Source: Rhodocyclales bacterium (GTDB taxonomy: Bacteria; Pseudomonadota; Gammaproteobacteria; Burkholderiales; Rhodocyclaceae). From it: a stretch of DNA of 64,000 bases. Below are positions 1-12,446 of the stretch, piece by piece; position 1 is the first letter of the stretch; the number at the start of each line of letters is the position of its first letter. The DNA lies in NCBI GenBank assembly GCA_016214145.1, contig JACRPA010000005.1, positions 1 through 64,000 of the forward strand. The letters are read 5' to 3'. A program made the position numbers and the translations under genes. The notes below the pieces were generated by a model. The model was not told the DNA's origin, made no database searches, and was given only the letters and a program-made list of their open reading frames with translations.

Positions 1-499
<499 letters not shown>

Positions 500-564
500 G
501 AGATCATCTGACGGATCAAGTACTCACAACCTATCGGTTGTTTTAGCAGTCCTCGAGGTAACGG

Positions 565-641
<77 letters not shown>

Positions 642-670
642 GCGATTTGCGGTGGTGGGAAATCGTGATC

Positions 671-746
671 GGGGGTGTAGCTCAGTTGGGAGAGCGCCTG
701 CTTTGCAAGCAGGAGGTCATCGGTTCGATCCCGTTCACCTCCACCA
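671..746 (+). tRNA. tRNA-Ala (TGC)
   Basis: A 76-nt cloverleaf, 29 bp after tRNA-Ile. The acceptor stem GGGGGTG pairs with CACCTCC, the anticodon loop is TTTGCAA and the CCA end is encoded. The Ile-Ala spacer pair is standard for proteobacterial rrn operons. Confidence 0.98.
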
Positions 747-1015
747 GTACAGTGAGGTGTCAGGAGTGAGGGGTGAAGAGTAAAAGCGTGATGTTTTTAC
801 TCCTTACTCCTTACTCCTCACTCCTTACGGGGTGTAAGGCTGTTGAGTTCTTTAACAATTTGGAAGAAGTAAAGTGTGTTGGTCCGAGAGGGCCAACGCA
901 TGGGTTGTGATTGTATCTACTCTCATTCTGTGGCTTACCAGCGCACGGGATGGGGGCACAAGCGCGAGAGTTGCCTATGCCTGGTTTTGTTGAAAGACAG
1001 AGCTTAAGGTTATAG
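747..1015 (+). other. 16S-23S spacer after tRNA-Ala, with pyrimidine/purine inverted repeat
   Basis: This 269-bp spacer has no gene. At 761-831 a purine-rich strand (GGAGTGAGGGGTGAAGAG) faces a run of imperfect tandem units built on ACTCCTT, so the transcript can fold into a long imperfect hairpin. Beyond it, GTTCTTTAACAATTTGGAAG (845-864) resembles the conserved box A/processing region found upstream of 23S in Betaproteobacteria. Confidence 0.6.
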
Positions 1016-3923
<2,908 letters not shown>

Positions 3924-4028
3924 ATAACCTTAAGCAAGGTTCATGGCGCAATCGCGCAAAACAATCGCAATCCCTTACTTCTTCCAAATGCGTCCTGGCG
4001 CTCAAGTAGCGACAGGACAACCGTCAAG

Positions 4029-4141
4029 TCTGACGACCATAGCAAGTCGGTCCCACCCCTTCCCATCCCGAACAGGGCCGTGAAACGACTCCGCGCCGAT
4101 GATATTGCACACCCCGTGTGAGAAAGTAGGTCATCGTCAGA
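4029..4141 (+). rRNA. rrf: 5S ribosomal RNA
   Basis: A 113-nt 5S rRNA. It starts TCTGACGACC and ends GGTCATCGTCAGA, and the two ends pair in helix I. The loop motifs CCCATCCCGAACAG and GAAACGACTCCGCGCCGATGATA are present. It follows 23S by about 105 nt and precedes a terminator. Confidence 0.97.
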
Positions 4142-4237
4142 CTAGTTACACGGTCTTTATGCGATCAACCTACTTCAGTGGAGGCTAACCTTCAGGTTAC
4201 GCCGTAACTAAAGTAGGTCATCGTCAGACTAGTTACA
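4123..4237 (+). repeat. 28-bp direct repeat duplicating the 5S 3' end
   Basis: The 28 bp at 4123-4150 (last 19 nt of 5S plus 9 nt of flank, AAAGTAGGTCATCGTCAGAC...) recur exactly at 4210-4237. The 59 bp between them contain ACCTACTT, complementary to the repeat start. This looks like a leftover of recombination between rrn copies or loss of a second 5S gene between the two 3' ends. Confidence 0.85.
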
Positions 4238-4242
4238 GAGAA

Positions 4243-4274
4243 AGACCCCGGAGAAAAATCTCCGGGGTCTTTTG
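4243..4274 (+). terminator. rrn operon terminator
   Basis: A perfect 12-bp stem AGACCCCGGAGA / TCTCCGGGGTCT with an AAAA loop, followed by TTTTGCTTT. It lies 101 bp after 5S and before the alcohol dehydrogenase gene, so it is the intrinsic terminator of the rRNA operon. Confidence 0.9.
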
Positions 4275-4325
4275 CTTTCTGCGCCGTGGTAGGCTTTCGG
4301 CATTCGTTTCAGCGAGGAGCCTGCC

Positions 4326-5450
4326 ATGAAATTCAAGGCCGCCGTTCTCAGGCAATCGGGCCTGCCGCGCCCGTATGCGACGAGCCGCCCGCTGTCCATC
4401 GAGACCGTCGAAGTGCCGCCGCCCGCGGCGGGGGAAGTCATCGTCGCCATCAAGGCGGCAAGCCTGTGCCATTCCGATCTTTCCGTGGTCAATGGCGACC
4501 GCGCCTGGCCCATGCCCATTGTGCCGGGGCACGAGGCGTCAGGTATGGTCGAGGAGGTCGGGCCCGGTGTGCTTTCGGTCAAGCCGGGCGATCACGTGGC
4601 ATTGATCTTCCTGACACAGTGCGGCGAGTGCGAGCACTGCATCGAGGGCAGGCCGTCGCTCTGCGCGCGCGGCACCCAGGCCAACCGGGAGGGCCGACTG
4701 CTGACCGGCGGACCGCGCCTGCGGCTCGATGGCCAGGCCGTGCATCATCACATGGGTTTGTCGGCGTTCGCCGAATACGCCATGGTGTCGGAAAAGTCCC
4801 TGGTGAAAATTCCTGAAGACCTGCCTTTTGTGGAAGCCAGCCTGTTCGGCTGTGCCGTGATGTGCGGCGCAGGCACCGCACTGTATTCTGCCGGCATCCG
4901 GCCGGGGCAGACCGTGGCGGTGTTCGGCCTGGGCGGCGTCGGCCTCGCGGCGGTGCTCGGGGCCGTGACAGCAGGCGCGGGCCGAATCATTGCCGTCGAT
5001 CCCGGTGAGGAAAAACTGACGCTTGCCCGCTTGATCGGCGCCACCGATTGCGTCAATGCCGGCAGTGCAAACGCGGCGGAAATGGTGCGCGAACTTACGC
5101 AAGGCGGCGTCGATCACGCCATCGATGCCAGTTCGTCGCTGGACGGTTTCGGCAACGCCTTTGAATCCACGCGCCGCGGCGGTTGCACGGTGACGACGAG
5201 CCTGACGCATCCTTCGCAGAAATTCAGCTTCCCGCTGGCGCGCATTGTTGCCGAGGCAAGAACCATCAAGGGCAGTTACATCGGCACCTGCGTGCCGGGG
5301 CGCGACATACCGGCATTCATCCAGCTCTACCGCCAAGGACGCATGCCGGTGGACAAGCTCGTTACGCGGACCTTGAAGCTGGACCAGATCAACGAGGCCT
5401 TCGACGACCTGTCGGAGGCCAAAGGGGTGCGGCAGGTCATCGTCTTCTAG
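4326..5450 (+). CDS. Zinc-dependent medium-chain alcohol dehydrogenase
   Basis: A 374-residue NAD(P)-dependent alcohol dehydrogenase of the medium-chain family, acting in the cytoplasm on an unidentified alcohol or aldehyde. Catalytic zinc ligands are visible as C48, H69 (GHE motif, 68-70) and C176. The structural zinc cluster is C99, C102, C105 and C113. The Rossmann glycine motif GLGGVG is at 201-206. The length is normal for the class III/benzyl alcohol dehydrogenase-like branch. The start ATG follows GCGAGGAGCCTGCC, a good ribosome site. The 3' end overlaps the convergent polymerase gene by 4 bp. The substrate cannot be told from sequence. Confidence 0.93.
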   Translation: MKFKAAVLRQSGLPRPYATSRPLSIETVEVPPPAAGEVIVAIKAASLCHSDLSVVNGDRAWPMPIVPGHEASGMVEEVGPGVLSVKPGDHVALIFLTQCGECEHCIEGRPSLCARGTQANREGRLLTGGPRLRLDGQAVHHHMGLSAFAEYAMVSEKSLVKIPEDLPFVEASLFGCAVMCGAGTALYSAGIRPGQTVAVFGLGGVGLAAVLGAVTAGAGRIIAVDPGEEKLTLARLIGATDCVNAGSANAAEMVRELTQGGVDHAIDASSSLDGFGNAFESTRRGGCTVTTSLTHPSQKFSFPLARIVAEARTIKGSYIGTCVPGRDIPAFIQLYRQGRMPVDKLVTRTLKLDQINEAFDDLSEAKGVRQVIVF

Positions 5451-6673
5451 TCGTCACCCTCGACCGTCAGATCCGGGATGTGGCCGAAGGCGATGCGCAT
5501 GGGCGCGGCGTGCAGGGCGCTGTGAGCGCCGCCGAAATACAGGGCGTTCCTGCCGTAACGCAGGTTGAGTGAGTCGATGATTGCGTTCAGCTTGTCGTGG
5601 GAGCGGCCTTCGTCGAAGAGGGAACGGAGCTGGTGTCCCTCTTCGTCCAGGCGTGACAGAGCGATGGCGACGGCCAGGGGTTGCACGCTGACTTTGCGCG
5701 GGAAGTCTCGCCACAGGCTGTCCAGCACTTCCAGCAGTTTCAGCGTGTCGCTGGTCGGATCGAACACCGCCTGGTTTTCCCAACTGTTGCGATCGCGCAA
5801 CTTTATCTTGACGCGCATGGCGCCGGCGATGCAGCCGTAGCTGCGCAGTCGCATTGCCGCCTTTTGCAACAGGCGATGCAGGACCGAGAAGGCCGCCTGC
5901 GGCGTGCGCAGCTCGGGCGGCAAAACATGGGAATGACTGACGCTGCCGCGCTGCGAAGGCAGGTCCCTTACCTCCTCACCGCGCAGTCGCGCGTAGACCC
6001 GCTCGCCCTCGACGCTGCCCCATGCGTGGCGCAGTTCTTCCTTGCTGGCGGCGCACAATTCTCGCACCGTGCGGATGCCGCCGCTGTTCAGGCGCTGCTC
6101 CATCGCCCGGCCGATGCCGCACAGATCCCGCAGGTCGAGACCATAGAGGCACTCCGGCAGGTCGGTATCCTCGATGACGACACAGCCGTCCGGCTTCTGC
6201 ATGTCCGAAGCGACCTTGGCAAGAAAAATGTTCGGTGCGATGCCGATCGAGCTGCGCAATTCGCTGCCGACGCATTCGGCAATGGAGCGCTTGATCCGAT
6301 CCGCCAGGGCCCGGGCGCGTTCGCGGCGGCGGTCGCTGCCCGTGAGGCGACAGGCCACCTCGTCGATCGACATCACACGTTCGACATGCAGGCAGGACTC
6401 GATCGCCTCGACCAGCTTGTGGTGCAGTTCGACATAGGCCGCCGGTCGGGCTTCGACGAAGCAGATGTCCGGGCACAGCTTCCTGGCTTCGGCGACGAGG
6501 GTTCCCGTTTTCACGCCGCAACGCTTCGCCTCATAGCTGGCGGCGATGCAGCAGGTGGTCTCCGCCATCACCGGCAGAACGGCGACCGGCCTGCCGCGCA
6601 GCCGGGGATCCAACTGCTGCTCAGCGGAGGCGAAATAGGAGTTGAAGTCGACGTAGAGGGCGCGCAGCGGCAT
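5447..6673 (-). CDS. Y-family DNA polymerase (ImuB/DinB-like)
   Basis: A 408-residue translesion polymerase of the UmuC/DinB superfamily. The palm-domain metal ligands are intact: D9 in the VDFNSYFASAE motif, and D104-E105 in SIDE (102-105). This argues for an active polymerase rather than an inactive ImuB. A helix-hairpin-helix segment (LCGIGRAMEQRL, about 183-205) follows, then a little-finger domain. No umuD-like or imuA-like partner is adjacent, and no LexA box was identified upstream. It is convergent with the alcohol dehydrogenase gene. Confidence 0.88.
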   Translation of the reverse strand: MPLRALYVDFNSYFASAEQQLDPRLRGRPVAVLPVMAETTCCIAASYEAKRCGVKTGTLVAEARKLCPDICFVEARPAAYVELHHKLVEAIESCLHVERVMSIDEVACRLTGSDRRRERARALADRIKRSIAECVGSELRSSIGIAPNIFLAKVASDMQKPDGCVVIEDTDLPECLYGLDLRDLCGIGRAMEQRLNSGGIRTVRELCAASKEELRHAWGSVEGERVYARLRGEEVRDLPSQRGSVSHSHVLPPELRTPQAAFSVLHRLLQKAAMRLRSYGCIAGAMRVKIKLRDRNSWENQAVFDPTSDTLKLLEVLDSLWRDFPRKVSVQPLAVAIALSRLDEEGHQLRSLFDEGRSHDKLNAIIDSLNLRYGRNALYFGGAHSALHAAPMRIAFGHIPDLTVEGDD

Positions 6674-6736
6674 ATGGAAAAAGTCAGTCTGGCTGGGACG
6701 GCGGGCGCATTGCTGGCCGAGGGTGACTGGTTGGCG

Positions 6737-7924
6737 TTACCTGCCCGAGCGGGCCACGAGCAGGCCCAGCACAATGCCGACTACCGAGGCCGATGCCGTC
6801 ACGACAAGCGCCGATTGCCATTGCCCGCTGGCGGCGACGATGCCGGCGATCAGCGGAATGCCGGCGAACTGGCCGAGGTTCGATCCCTGCAGATACAGGC
6901 CTTGCAGCGTGCCGATCTGCTGCGGAGTGGGCGCGAGTACGACCGACGAGGACAGCACGGCGACGGGGATCACGCCGCCGACACCGGTCAGGACAAGGCA
7001 ACAGACGTAACGCAGTGCATCCGGCATGCCCTCGGAAAAGATGCCCAGGCCGGCCAGGCCCATGACCAGCGAGGCGGCCGCGATCAGATGGCCGCGATTG
7101 ACATGGTGATGCAGGAGGGCGCCGCCGGCCAGGTTGCCCGGCACGTTGACTGCGATCACCAGCGCGCTCAGGAGCGCGATGATGCCCGGCGACAACGCGC
7201 GCTGCTCCTGCAGGAAAGTGGGCAGCCAGATCACCACGGCGAAGAATTGCAGGGCATACGCGGCGAAGGCCAGCGTGAGCAGCCAGGGAACGGGTTGATG
7301 CAGGGCAAGGCGGATATCGGTCATGCCTTCGTGGCGACGCGCGCTGACGTTGCGGTAATGCTGGCGCTGCAGAACCACGGCGGCGAAGGAGACTGCAAGC
7401 AGGATCAGCACCAGCCACCACAGGCTGCGCCAGCCGTGGCGCTCGAGCAAGGGCGGCGCCAGGAGGATGCACAGGCTGGCGCCGGCCGGCATGTAGCAGC
7501 TCCAGATGCCCATTGTGATGCGTATCCGGGCGGAGGCGCTGGCGGTTGCTACCAGTACTGGCGCGGAGACGCTGACGGCCAGAAAGCCCAGACCTTCGAT
7601 GAGACGGGACAGTAACAGCAGGTTCCCTTTAGGATCGGCGAGGCCCAGCAGCCCGCCGCACCCGCTCACTGCCAGTCCGACCAGGCAGAAGCGCAACGCG
7701 CCGGCGCGGTCGGCGATGATGCCTATCAGGAGGCCGAAAACGATGGCCAGCGCGCTGAAAGCCGCCGCCAGCCAGCCGGCTTCGGACAGCGTGAGGCCGA
7801 ACTCGCTGCGCAGGTGGGGCAGTGCGATCGGCAGCTTGCCGATGTTCATGGCGACCACGATGCCGCACAGGGTTGCGGCCGCGACGGCGGGCCAGGCGGT
7901 CTCGGCCCGCCTCGTTCCGGGCAT
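6737..7924 (-). CDS. MFS transporter, CynX/NimT-like
   Basis: A 395-residue inner-membrane protein with about 12 hydrophobic segments and the MFS loop signature GIIADRAGALR between TM2 and TM3. The overall pattern (PHLRSEFGLTLSEAGWL near the N-terminus) resembles the cyanate/nitroimidazole branch of the major facilitator superfamily. Its ATG overlaps the stop of the upstream small exported-protein gene by one base (TGATG), so the two are probably translationally coupled. The substrate is unknown. Confidence 0.88.
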   Translation of the reverse strand: MPGTRRAETAWPAVAAATLCGIVVAMNIGKLPIALPHLRSEFGLTLSEAGWLAAAFSALAIVFGLLIGIIADRAGALRFCLVGLAVSGCGGLLGLADPKGNLLLLSRLIEGLGFLAVSVSAPVLVATASASARIRITMGIWSCYMPAGASLCILLAPPLLERHGWRSLWWLVLILLAVSFAAVVLQRQHYRNVSARRHEGMTDIRLALHQPVPWLLTLAFAAYALQFFAVVIWLPTFLQEQRALSPGIIALLSALVIAVNVPGNLAGGALLHHHVNRGHLIAAASLVMGLAGLGIFSEGMPDALRYVCCLVLTGVGGVIPVAVLSSSVVLAPTPQQIGTLQGLYLQGSNLGQFAGIPLIAGIVAASGQWQSALVVTASASVVGIVLGLLVARSGR

Positions 7925-8325
7925 CAGTTACAGACCAGCGTCGTGCCGAATTGATGGCAAATGCGGGATCCGGCAGGCGGCACCACGATGACCGGAGCAG
8001 CCGATGAGGCGGGTTGTGCCTGCGGATATGCCGGAGCGGGCAGGACCGGCAACGTGTTTTGCGTGCCAGCCGGTGAATAGGGCGCATTCAGGGTAGGCAG
8101 ATTGTTGTTTTGCAGCAGCGGATTGGGCAGGGCAGGGGCAGTTTGCGGCTGCACAGGCATGGCATTGGGAACAACCGTCGTATTGCCGTAGCGATGAATG
8201 GTCATCCCGCCATTGCCGCTGCAATGGGTTTTGCCGCCCCCGATATCCTTGCAATAAACCACCTGTCCTTCGGCCGACGAGGCCAGGACGAGAAGCATCG
8301 GTAAAAAGGCAATCTTGTATCTCAT
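7924..8325 (-). CDS. Small exported protein, unknown function
   Basis: A 133-residue protein. The ATG at 8325 is preferred because it begins a clean signal peptide (MRYKIAFLPMLLVLASSAEG) and keeps the gene clear of the dadA stop at 8333. The mature part has a short Cys pair (VVYCKDIGGGKTHCSGNGG), then a long Pro/Gln/Ala-rich low-complexity stretch, and closes with a second Cys pair (RICHQFGTTLVCN). The four cysteines suggest disulfides in the periplasm. The gene lies 7 bp after dadA and is coupled to the MFS gene. No family was recognised. Confidence 0.75.
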   Translation of the reverse strand: MRYKIAFLPMLLVLASSAEGQVVYCKDIGGGKTHCSGNGGMTIHRYGNTTVVPNAMPVQPQTAPALPNPLLQNNNLPTLNAPYSPAGTQNTLPVLPAPAYPQAQPASSAAPVIVVPPAGSRICHQFGTTLVCN

Positions 8326-8332
8326 ATATTCA

Positions 8333-9589
8333 TTATAGATCGCAGAAGGGGAAATCCACCCCGGGAGGATTGCCGCCAATGATGTCGGCAATCGCCCGAC
8401 CCGAGCCGCAGGCCAGCGTCCAGCCCAGGGTGCCGTGGCCGGTGTTGAAAAAGAGGTTGCCTATCCTGCCCCGGCCAATGATGGGAACATTGCTTGGCGT
8501 GGCGGGCCGCAGCCCGGCCCAGTATTCCACTTCGCCAGCCGGCTCGACTTGCGGAAACAGCTGGCCGGCCCGGCGCAGGAGGGCCGTACAGCGGGCGGCA
8601 TTGATGCTTGCGTCGAATCCGGTGAGTTCGGCCGTTCCTGCGACACGCAGCCGATTTCCCAGGCGGGAACAGACGATGCGGTGCGACTCATCCGTGATGC
8701 TGACATAAGGCGCATCCGCATCCGCATCCAGCGGCAGCGTCACCGAGTAGCCCTTGACGGGGTAGATCGGCAGGGAATCGCCCAATGGACGGACCAGCGC
8801 TGCGCCGTGACTGCCCAGGGCGACCAGAAAGGCGTCGCCGCCAATCTGCTCGAACGTGCCGTTTTCACTGACCGCATGTGCAGCGGCCACGCCTTCATTT
8901 CCGGTGACAAGGGAATCGATGCGAAGCCCGTAGCGGAACGTCACGCCGACCTGCAGGCATAGGGCGGCAAGCTTCTGGGTGAAGGCCAGTGCATCGCCCG
9001 ATTCGTCTTCCGGCGCATGCAACCCGCCCAGCATCCTGTCCCGGCAATGCGCCAGCGCCGGCTCGACCGACTGGCAACCGCGCGCGTCGAGCACCTCGAC
9101 CCGCATGCCGAAACCCTGCAGCAGGGCTGCCCGCTGTCCGGCCTGGGCGAAATCGCGGGAGGAGAAGAACAGATGCAGAATGCCCTTCTCGAGCCGATCG
9201 TATTCCAGACCGGTTTCGTTCTGCAGGGCGTGCAGGCAGGCGCGGCTGTAGAGAGCGAGCCGGGCAATGACGGCGGTATTGCGCCATGTGCGGCCGGGAA
9301 GGCACTCCAGAAGGAAACGCAGCCCCCAGGACCACTGATCCCAGTCCAGGCGGGGGCGAAACAGCAGCGGCGCATCCTCGCGGCCCAGCCAGCGCAGTAT
9401 CTGGCCGGGTGCGCCAGGGTTGGCCCAGGGCTCGGGATGGCTGACCGAGATCTGGCCGCCGTTCGCAAAGCTGGTCTCCAGGCCCGCGGCGGGTTGCCTT
9501 TCTATGACGGTAACAGTGTGGCCTGCCTGCCTCAGGTACCAGGCGCTGGTGACGCCGGCCAGGCCGGCGCCGAGGACGATGACGTGCAT
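8333..9589 (-). CDS. dadA: D-amino acid dehydrogenase small subunit
   Basis: A 418-residue FAD-dependent oxidoreductase of the DAO/DadA family. The dinucleotide-binding motif GAGLAG is at residues 7-12, followed by an acidic strand end (IERQ). The DadA-type segments TSFANGGQIS and the C-terminal HGTLGWTLACGSGR are present. DadA oxidises D-amino acids such as D-alanine to keto acids and passes electrons to the respiratory chain at the inner membrane. The length matches E. coli DadA closely. It is the first gene of a leftward run with the small exported protein and MFS transporter. Confidence 0.92.
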   Translation of the reverse strand: MHVIVLGAGLAGVTSAWYLRQAGHTVTVIERQPAAGLETSFANGGQISVSHPEPWANPGAPGQILRWLGREDAPLLFRPRLDWDQWSWGLRFLLECLPGRTWRNTAVIARLALYSRACLHALQNETGLEYDRLEKGILHLFFSSRDFAQAGQRAALLQGFGMRVEVLDARGCQSVEPALAHCRDRMLGGLHAPEDESGDALAFTQKLAALCLQVGVTFRYGLRIDSLVTGNEGVAAAHAVSENGTFEQIGGDAFLVALGSHGAALVRPLGDSLPIYPVKGYSVTLPLDADADAPYVSITDESHRIVCSRLGNRLRVAGTAELTGFDASINAARCTALLRRAGQLFPQVEPAGEVEYWAGLRPATPSNVPIIGRGRIGNLFFNTGHGTLGWTLACGSGRAIADIIGGNPPGVDFPFCDL

Positions 9590-9726
9590 GCGCCAATTTT
9601 AACGCAGGGATGCGAACGTCCTTCGAAACCCGGATAATTGCGCTTTAGGATCTGTATCGGGAGAGCGCTCGATGCGCCACACCAACCTCATGCTGTACTT
9701 CATTGTTGTTCGCACACCCTTGGGCC

Positions 9727-10287
9727 ATGCTGCCTGACACACCTTCTGCAGGGATCGAGGTCGCCACGCTCGCAGGCGGCTGCTTCTGGTGCCTGGAGGC
9801 GGTGTTCGACGAACTGGAGGGGGTCACGGATGTCGTTTCCGGCTATACCGGCGGGCATACTCCCGAGCCGGACTACCGGCAGGTCTGCTCAGGCGATAGC
9901 GGACATGCAGAAGTCGTGCAGGTGCGCTTCGATCCTGCCCGGATCACTTACCGGGAAATTCTCGAGGTGTTCTTTGCCATCCACGATCCGACCACGCCGA
10001 ACTGCCAGGGCAATGACGTCGGGACGCAGTACCGCTCGGCGATCTACTTCCATTCGCCGCGGCAGCAGGCCGAGGCGAAGGCCCTGCTCGGCGAGTTCGC
10101 CGCGGCAAAAACCTTCGGCGCGCCTGTAGTCACGGAACTGGCCCCGGCGGGGATGTTCCATCCTGCCGAGGATTACCACCAGCAGTATTTCCGCAATAAT
10201 GCGCATCAACCCTATTGCCAGTTCGTCGTGGCGCCCAAGCTGGCAAAGTTCCGCCAGCGGTTCGCCGCAATGCGCAAGCCAAAATGA
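9727..10287 (+). CDS. msrA: Peptide methionine-S-sulfoxide reductase
   Basis: A 186-residue MsrA that reduces methionine-S-sulfoxide in proteins. The active-site motif GCFWCLE is at 18-24, with nucleophile C19 and a second Cys at C22. The family motifs [24 protein letters not shown] and YHQQYF are also present. ATG 9727 is chosen because upstream alternatives are TTG codons and conserved sequence begins a few residues later. The gene is followed closely by an FKBP gene, so the pair may share a transcript for protein repair and folding. Confidence 0.93.
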   Translation: MLPDTPSAGIEVATLAGGCFWCLEAVFDELEGVTDVVSGYTGGHTPEPDYRQVCSGDSGHAEVVQVRFDPARITYREILEVFFAIHDPTTPNCQGNDVGTQYRSAIYFHSPRQQAEAKALLGEFAAAKTFGAPVVTELAPAGMFHPAEDYHQQYFRNNAHQPYCQFVVAPKLAKFRQRFAAMRKPK

Positions 10288-10309
10288 CATTTTCCCGAAA
10301 GGATGTTCC

Positions 10310-10654
10310 ATGAGCCAGACCACAACCCCCAGCGGCCTGATTTTCGAAGAGACCACCGTCGGCAGTGGCGCTGCGGCCGCGCTCGGCCAGACCGTGTCGG
10401 TGCATTACACCGGCTGGTTGACCGACGGCACGAAATTCGACTCGAGCAAGGATCGCAACGAGCCTTTCGAATTCCCGCTCGGTGCCGGCTATGTCATTCG
10501 CGGCTGGGACGAAGGCGTGCAGGGCATGCAGGTCGGCGGTGTGCGCAAGCTGACCATTCCACCCGAGCTGGGTTACGGCGCCCGCGGGGCCGGCGGCGTG
10601 ATTCCGCCCAATGCGACCCTGGTTTTCGAGGTCGAACTGCTCGAAATTCTTTGA
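10310..10654 (+). CDS. FKBP-type peptidyl-prolyl cis-trans isomerase
   Basis: A 114-residue single-domain FKBP. Typical motifs run in order: [18 protein letters not shown], the [19 protein letters not shown] segment, and the end [10 protein letters not shown]. The length is that of minimal FkpA/FkbP cytoplasmic enzymes without a signal peptide. ATG 10310 follows GAAAGGA at 10297-10303, a good ribosome site, and starts 22 bp after msrA. It catalyses proline isomerisation during folding. Confidence 0.95.
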   Translation: MSQTTTPSGLIFEETTVGSGAAAALGQTVSVHYTGWLTDGTKFDSSKDRNEPFEFPLGAGYVIRGWDEGVQGMQVGGVRKLTIPPELGYGARGAGGVIPPNATLVFEVELLEIL

Positions 10655-10789
10655 TCCGCGGGTATATACCCGTGTTGCGGGGTCGCGTAGAATCCGCCTC
10701 GCGCCGGAAACTGCACGATCCGGCTTGTGCGGCGGGGCGATCGACCCGATCGCGCCAACAGGACTAAAACACGATATCCAGGGTTCGCC

Positions 10790-11416
10790 ATGTTTGGTAG
10801 CTTCATGCCGAAGGAAGGCAAGTTCTTCGAACACTTCGTGGAACTGGCCGAAAATATCCTCCTAGCCAGCCGCGAACTGGCGGAGCTGATGGCCAGCTTC
10901 GACGACGTCGAGCGGCGCGCCTACAACATCGAGACCATCGAGAAGAACGGCGACAAGATCACCCACGCCGCGGTCGAAATGCTGCACAAGACCTTCATCA
11001 CGCCTATCGACCGCGACCACATACACCAACTCATCACCAGCATGGACGACATCCTCGATCTCATCGAGGATTCGGCGCAGTCCCTCTTCCTCTACGACAT
11101 CCGTGCCGTGACGCCGGAGGCGAAGAAGCTGGCCGACATCTGCGTCGCCTGCGCGGAAAAGGTGAAGGAAGCCGTGAGCATGCTCTCCAACATGGACAAC
11201 GCCCGCACCATCATGGCCGTCTGCCACGAGATCGACCGGCTCGAGTCCGAAGCCGACCACGTCATGCGCTCGGCGATGGCCAAGCTGTTCCGCGACGAGC
11301 CGGACGTGCGCCAGGTGATCAAGCTGCGCTCGGTCTACGAGCTGCTGGAGGGCATCACCGACCGCTGCGAGGACGTGGCCAACCTGATCGAGGGCATCGT
11401 TCTGGAGAATTCCTGA
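10790..11416 (+). CDS. DUF47 PhoU-like protein partnered with PiT transporter
   Basis: A 208-residue, largely helical cytoplasmic protein of the DUF47/TIGR00153 family, related to PhoU. Characteristic segments are MFGSFMPKEGKFFEHF at the start, IEKNGDKITHAAVEMLHKTFITPIDRDHIHQL, and acidic metal-binding helices. Family members sit next to PiT phosphate transporters and are thought to control or assist them. Here the PiT gene starts 31 bp downstream. ATG 10790 is the start that fits the family. Confidence 0.92.
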   Translation: MFGSFMPKEGKFFEHFVELAENILLASRELAELMASFDDVERRAYNIETIEKNGDKITHAAVEMLHKTFITPIDRDHIHQLITSMDDILDLIEDSAQSLFLYDIRAVTPEAKKLADICVACAEKVKEAVSMLSNMDNARTIMAVCHEIDRLESEADHVMRSAMAKLFRDEPDVRQVIKLRSVYELLEGITDRCEDVANLIEGIVLENS

Positions 11417-11447
11417 GCGGCCGCGAAGGTCACCCGGATAGTCCGTC

Positions 11448-12443
11448 ATGAGCTTCGAGGTCTTCGTCCTGCTTGTCGCCCTTGCCCTGGCGTTCGACTT
11501 CATGAACGGGTTTCATGATGCCGCGAACTCCATCGCCACCGTCGTCTCGACCGGCGTGCTGAAGCCCCACCATGCCGTGGCTTTCGCTTCCTTCTTCAAT
11601 TTCGTCGCACTGTTCATCTTTCAGCTCAAGGTGGCGATGACCGTCGGCAAGGGCATCGTCGACCCTTCCATCGTCGACCACTACGTGATCTTCGGCGCGC
11701 TGATGGGGGCGCTGCTCTGGAACATCATCACCTGGTATTACGGCATCCCCTCCAGCTCCTCGCATGCGCTGATCGGCGGCTTGATCGGCGCCGTGGTGGC
11801 CAAGGTCGGCACCGGCGGCCTGATCGCCTCCGGCATCAGCAAGACGCTGATTTTCATCATCGTCTCGCCGATGATGGGCTTCATCCTGGGCGGGCTGCTG
11901 ATGCTGGCGGTCTCATGGATTTTCTTCCGCACGCCGCCCTCGAAGGTGGATCGCTGGTTCCGCCGCATCCAGCTGTTCTCGGCTGGTTACTACAGCCTCG
12001 GCCACGGCGCCAATGACGCACAGAAGACCATGGGCATCATCTGGCTGCTGATGATCTCCGGCGGCTATCTGTCCGCGGATTCCACACGACCGCCCGACTG
12101 GGTGATCCTCTCCTGCTATGCGGCGATGGGCCTGGGCACGCTGTTCGGCGGCTGGCGCATCGTCAAGACCATGGGGCAGCGGTTGACCAAGCTCAAGCCG
12201 GTCGGCGGCTTCTGCGCCGAGACGGGCGGGGCGATCACGCTGACCATCGCCTCGCTCGCCGGCATTCCGGTGTCGACCACGCATACCATCACCGGCGCCA
12301 TCGTCGGCGTCGGCTCCTCGCGCAAGCTCTCCGCCGTGCGCTGGGGGCTGGCCGGCAACATCGTCTGGGCCTGGATCCTGACCATTCCCTGCTCGGCCTT
12401 CATGGCCGCCGTCGCCTGGTTTATCGGCCAGGCTTACCTGTAG
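11448..12443 (+). CDS. pit: Inorganic phosphate transporter, PiT family
   Basis: A 331-residue low-affinity phosphate symporter in the inner membrane. The two signature repeats are visible: FDFMNGFHDAANSIATVVSTGVL near the N-terminus, and HGANDAQKTMG together with the paired GIPSSSSHALIGG / GIPVSTTHTITGAIVG segments. About ten membrane spans are predicted. It is co-transcribed with the upstream DUF47 gene, and 3 bp separate its stop from the convergent phoD stop. Compact bacterial PiT proteins of this length are common beside DUF47. Confidence 0.95.
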   Translation: MSFEVFVLLVALALAFDFMNGFHDAANSIATVVSTGVLKPHHAVAFASFFNFVALFIFQLKVAMTVGKGIVDPSIVDHYVIFGALMGALLWNIITWYYGIPSSSSHALIGGLIGAVVAKVGTGGLIASGISKTLIFIIVSPMMGFILGGLLMLAVSWIFFRTPPSKVDRWFRRIQLFSAGYYSLGHGANDAQKTMGIIWLLMISGGYLSADSTRPPDWVILSCYAAMGLGTLFGGWRIVKTMGQRLTKLKPVGGFCAETGGAITLTIASLAGIPVSTTHTITGAIVGVGSSRKLSAVRWGLAGNIVWAWILTIPCSAFMAAVAWFIGQAYL

Positions 12444-12446
12444 GGA

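Noticed and set aside
5681-7615. A 644-codon plus-strand frame opposite the polymerase and MFS genes.
   Set aside because: It spans two real, well-characterised genes in antisense and has a Gln/His/Arg-rich product.
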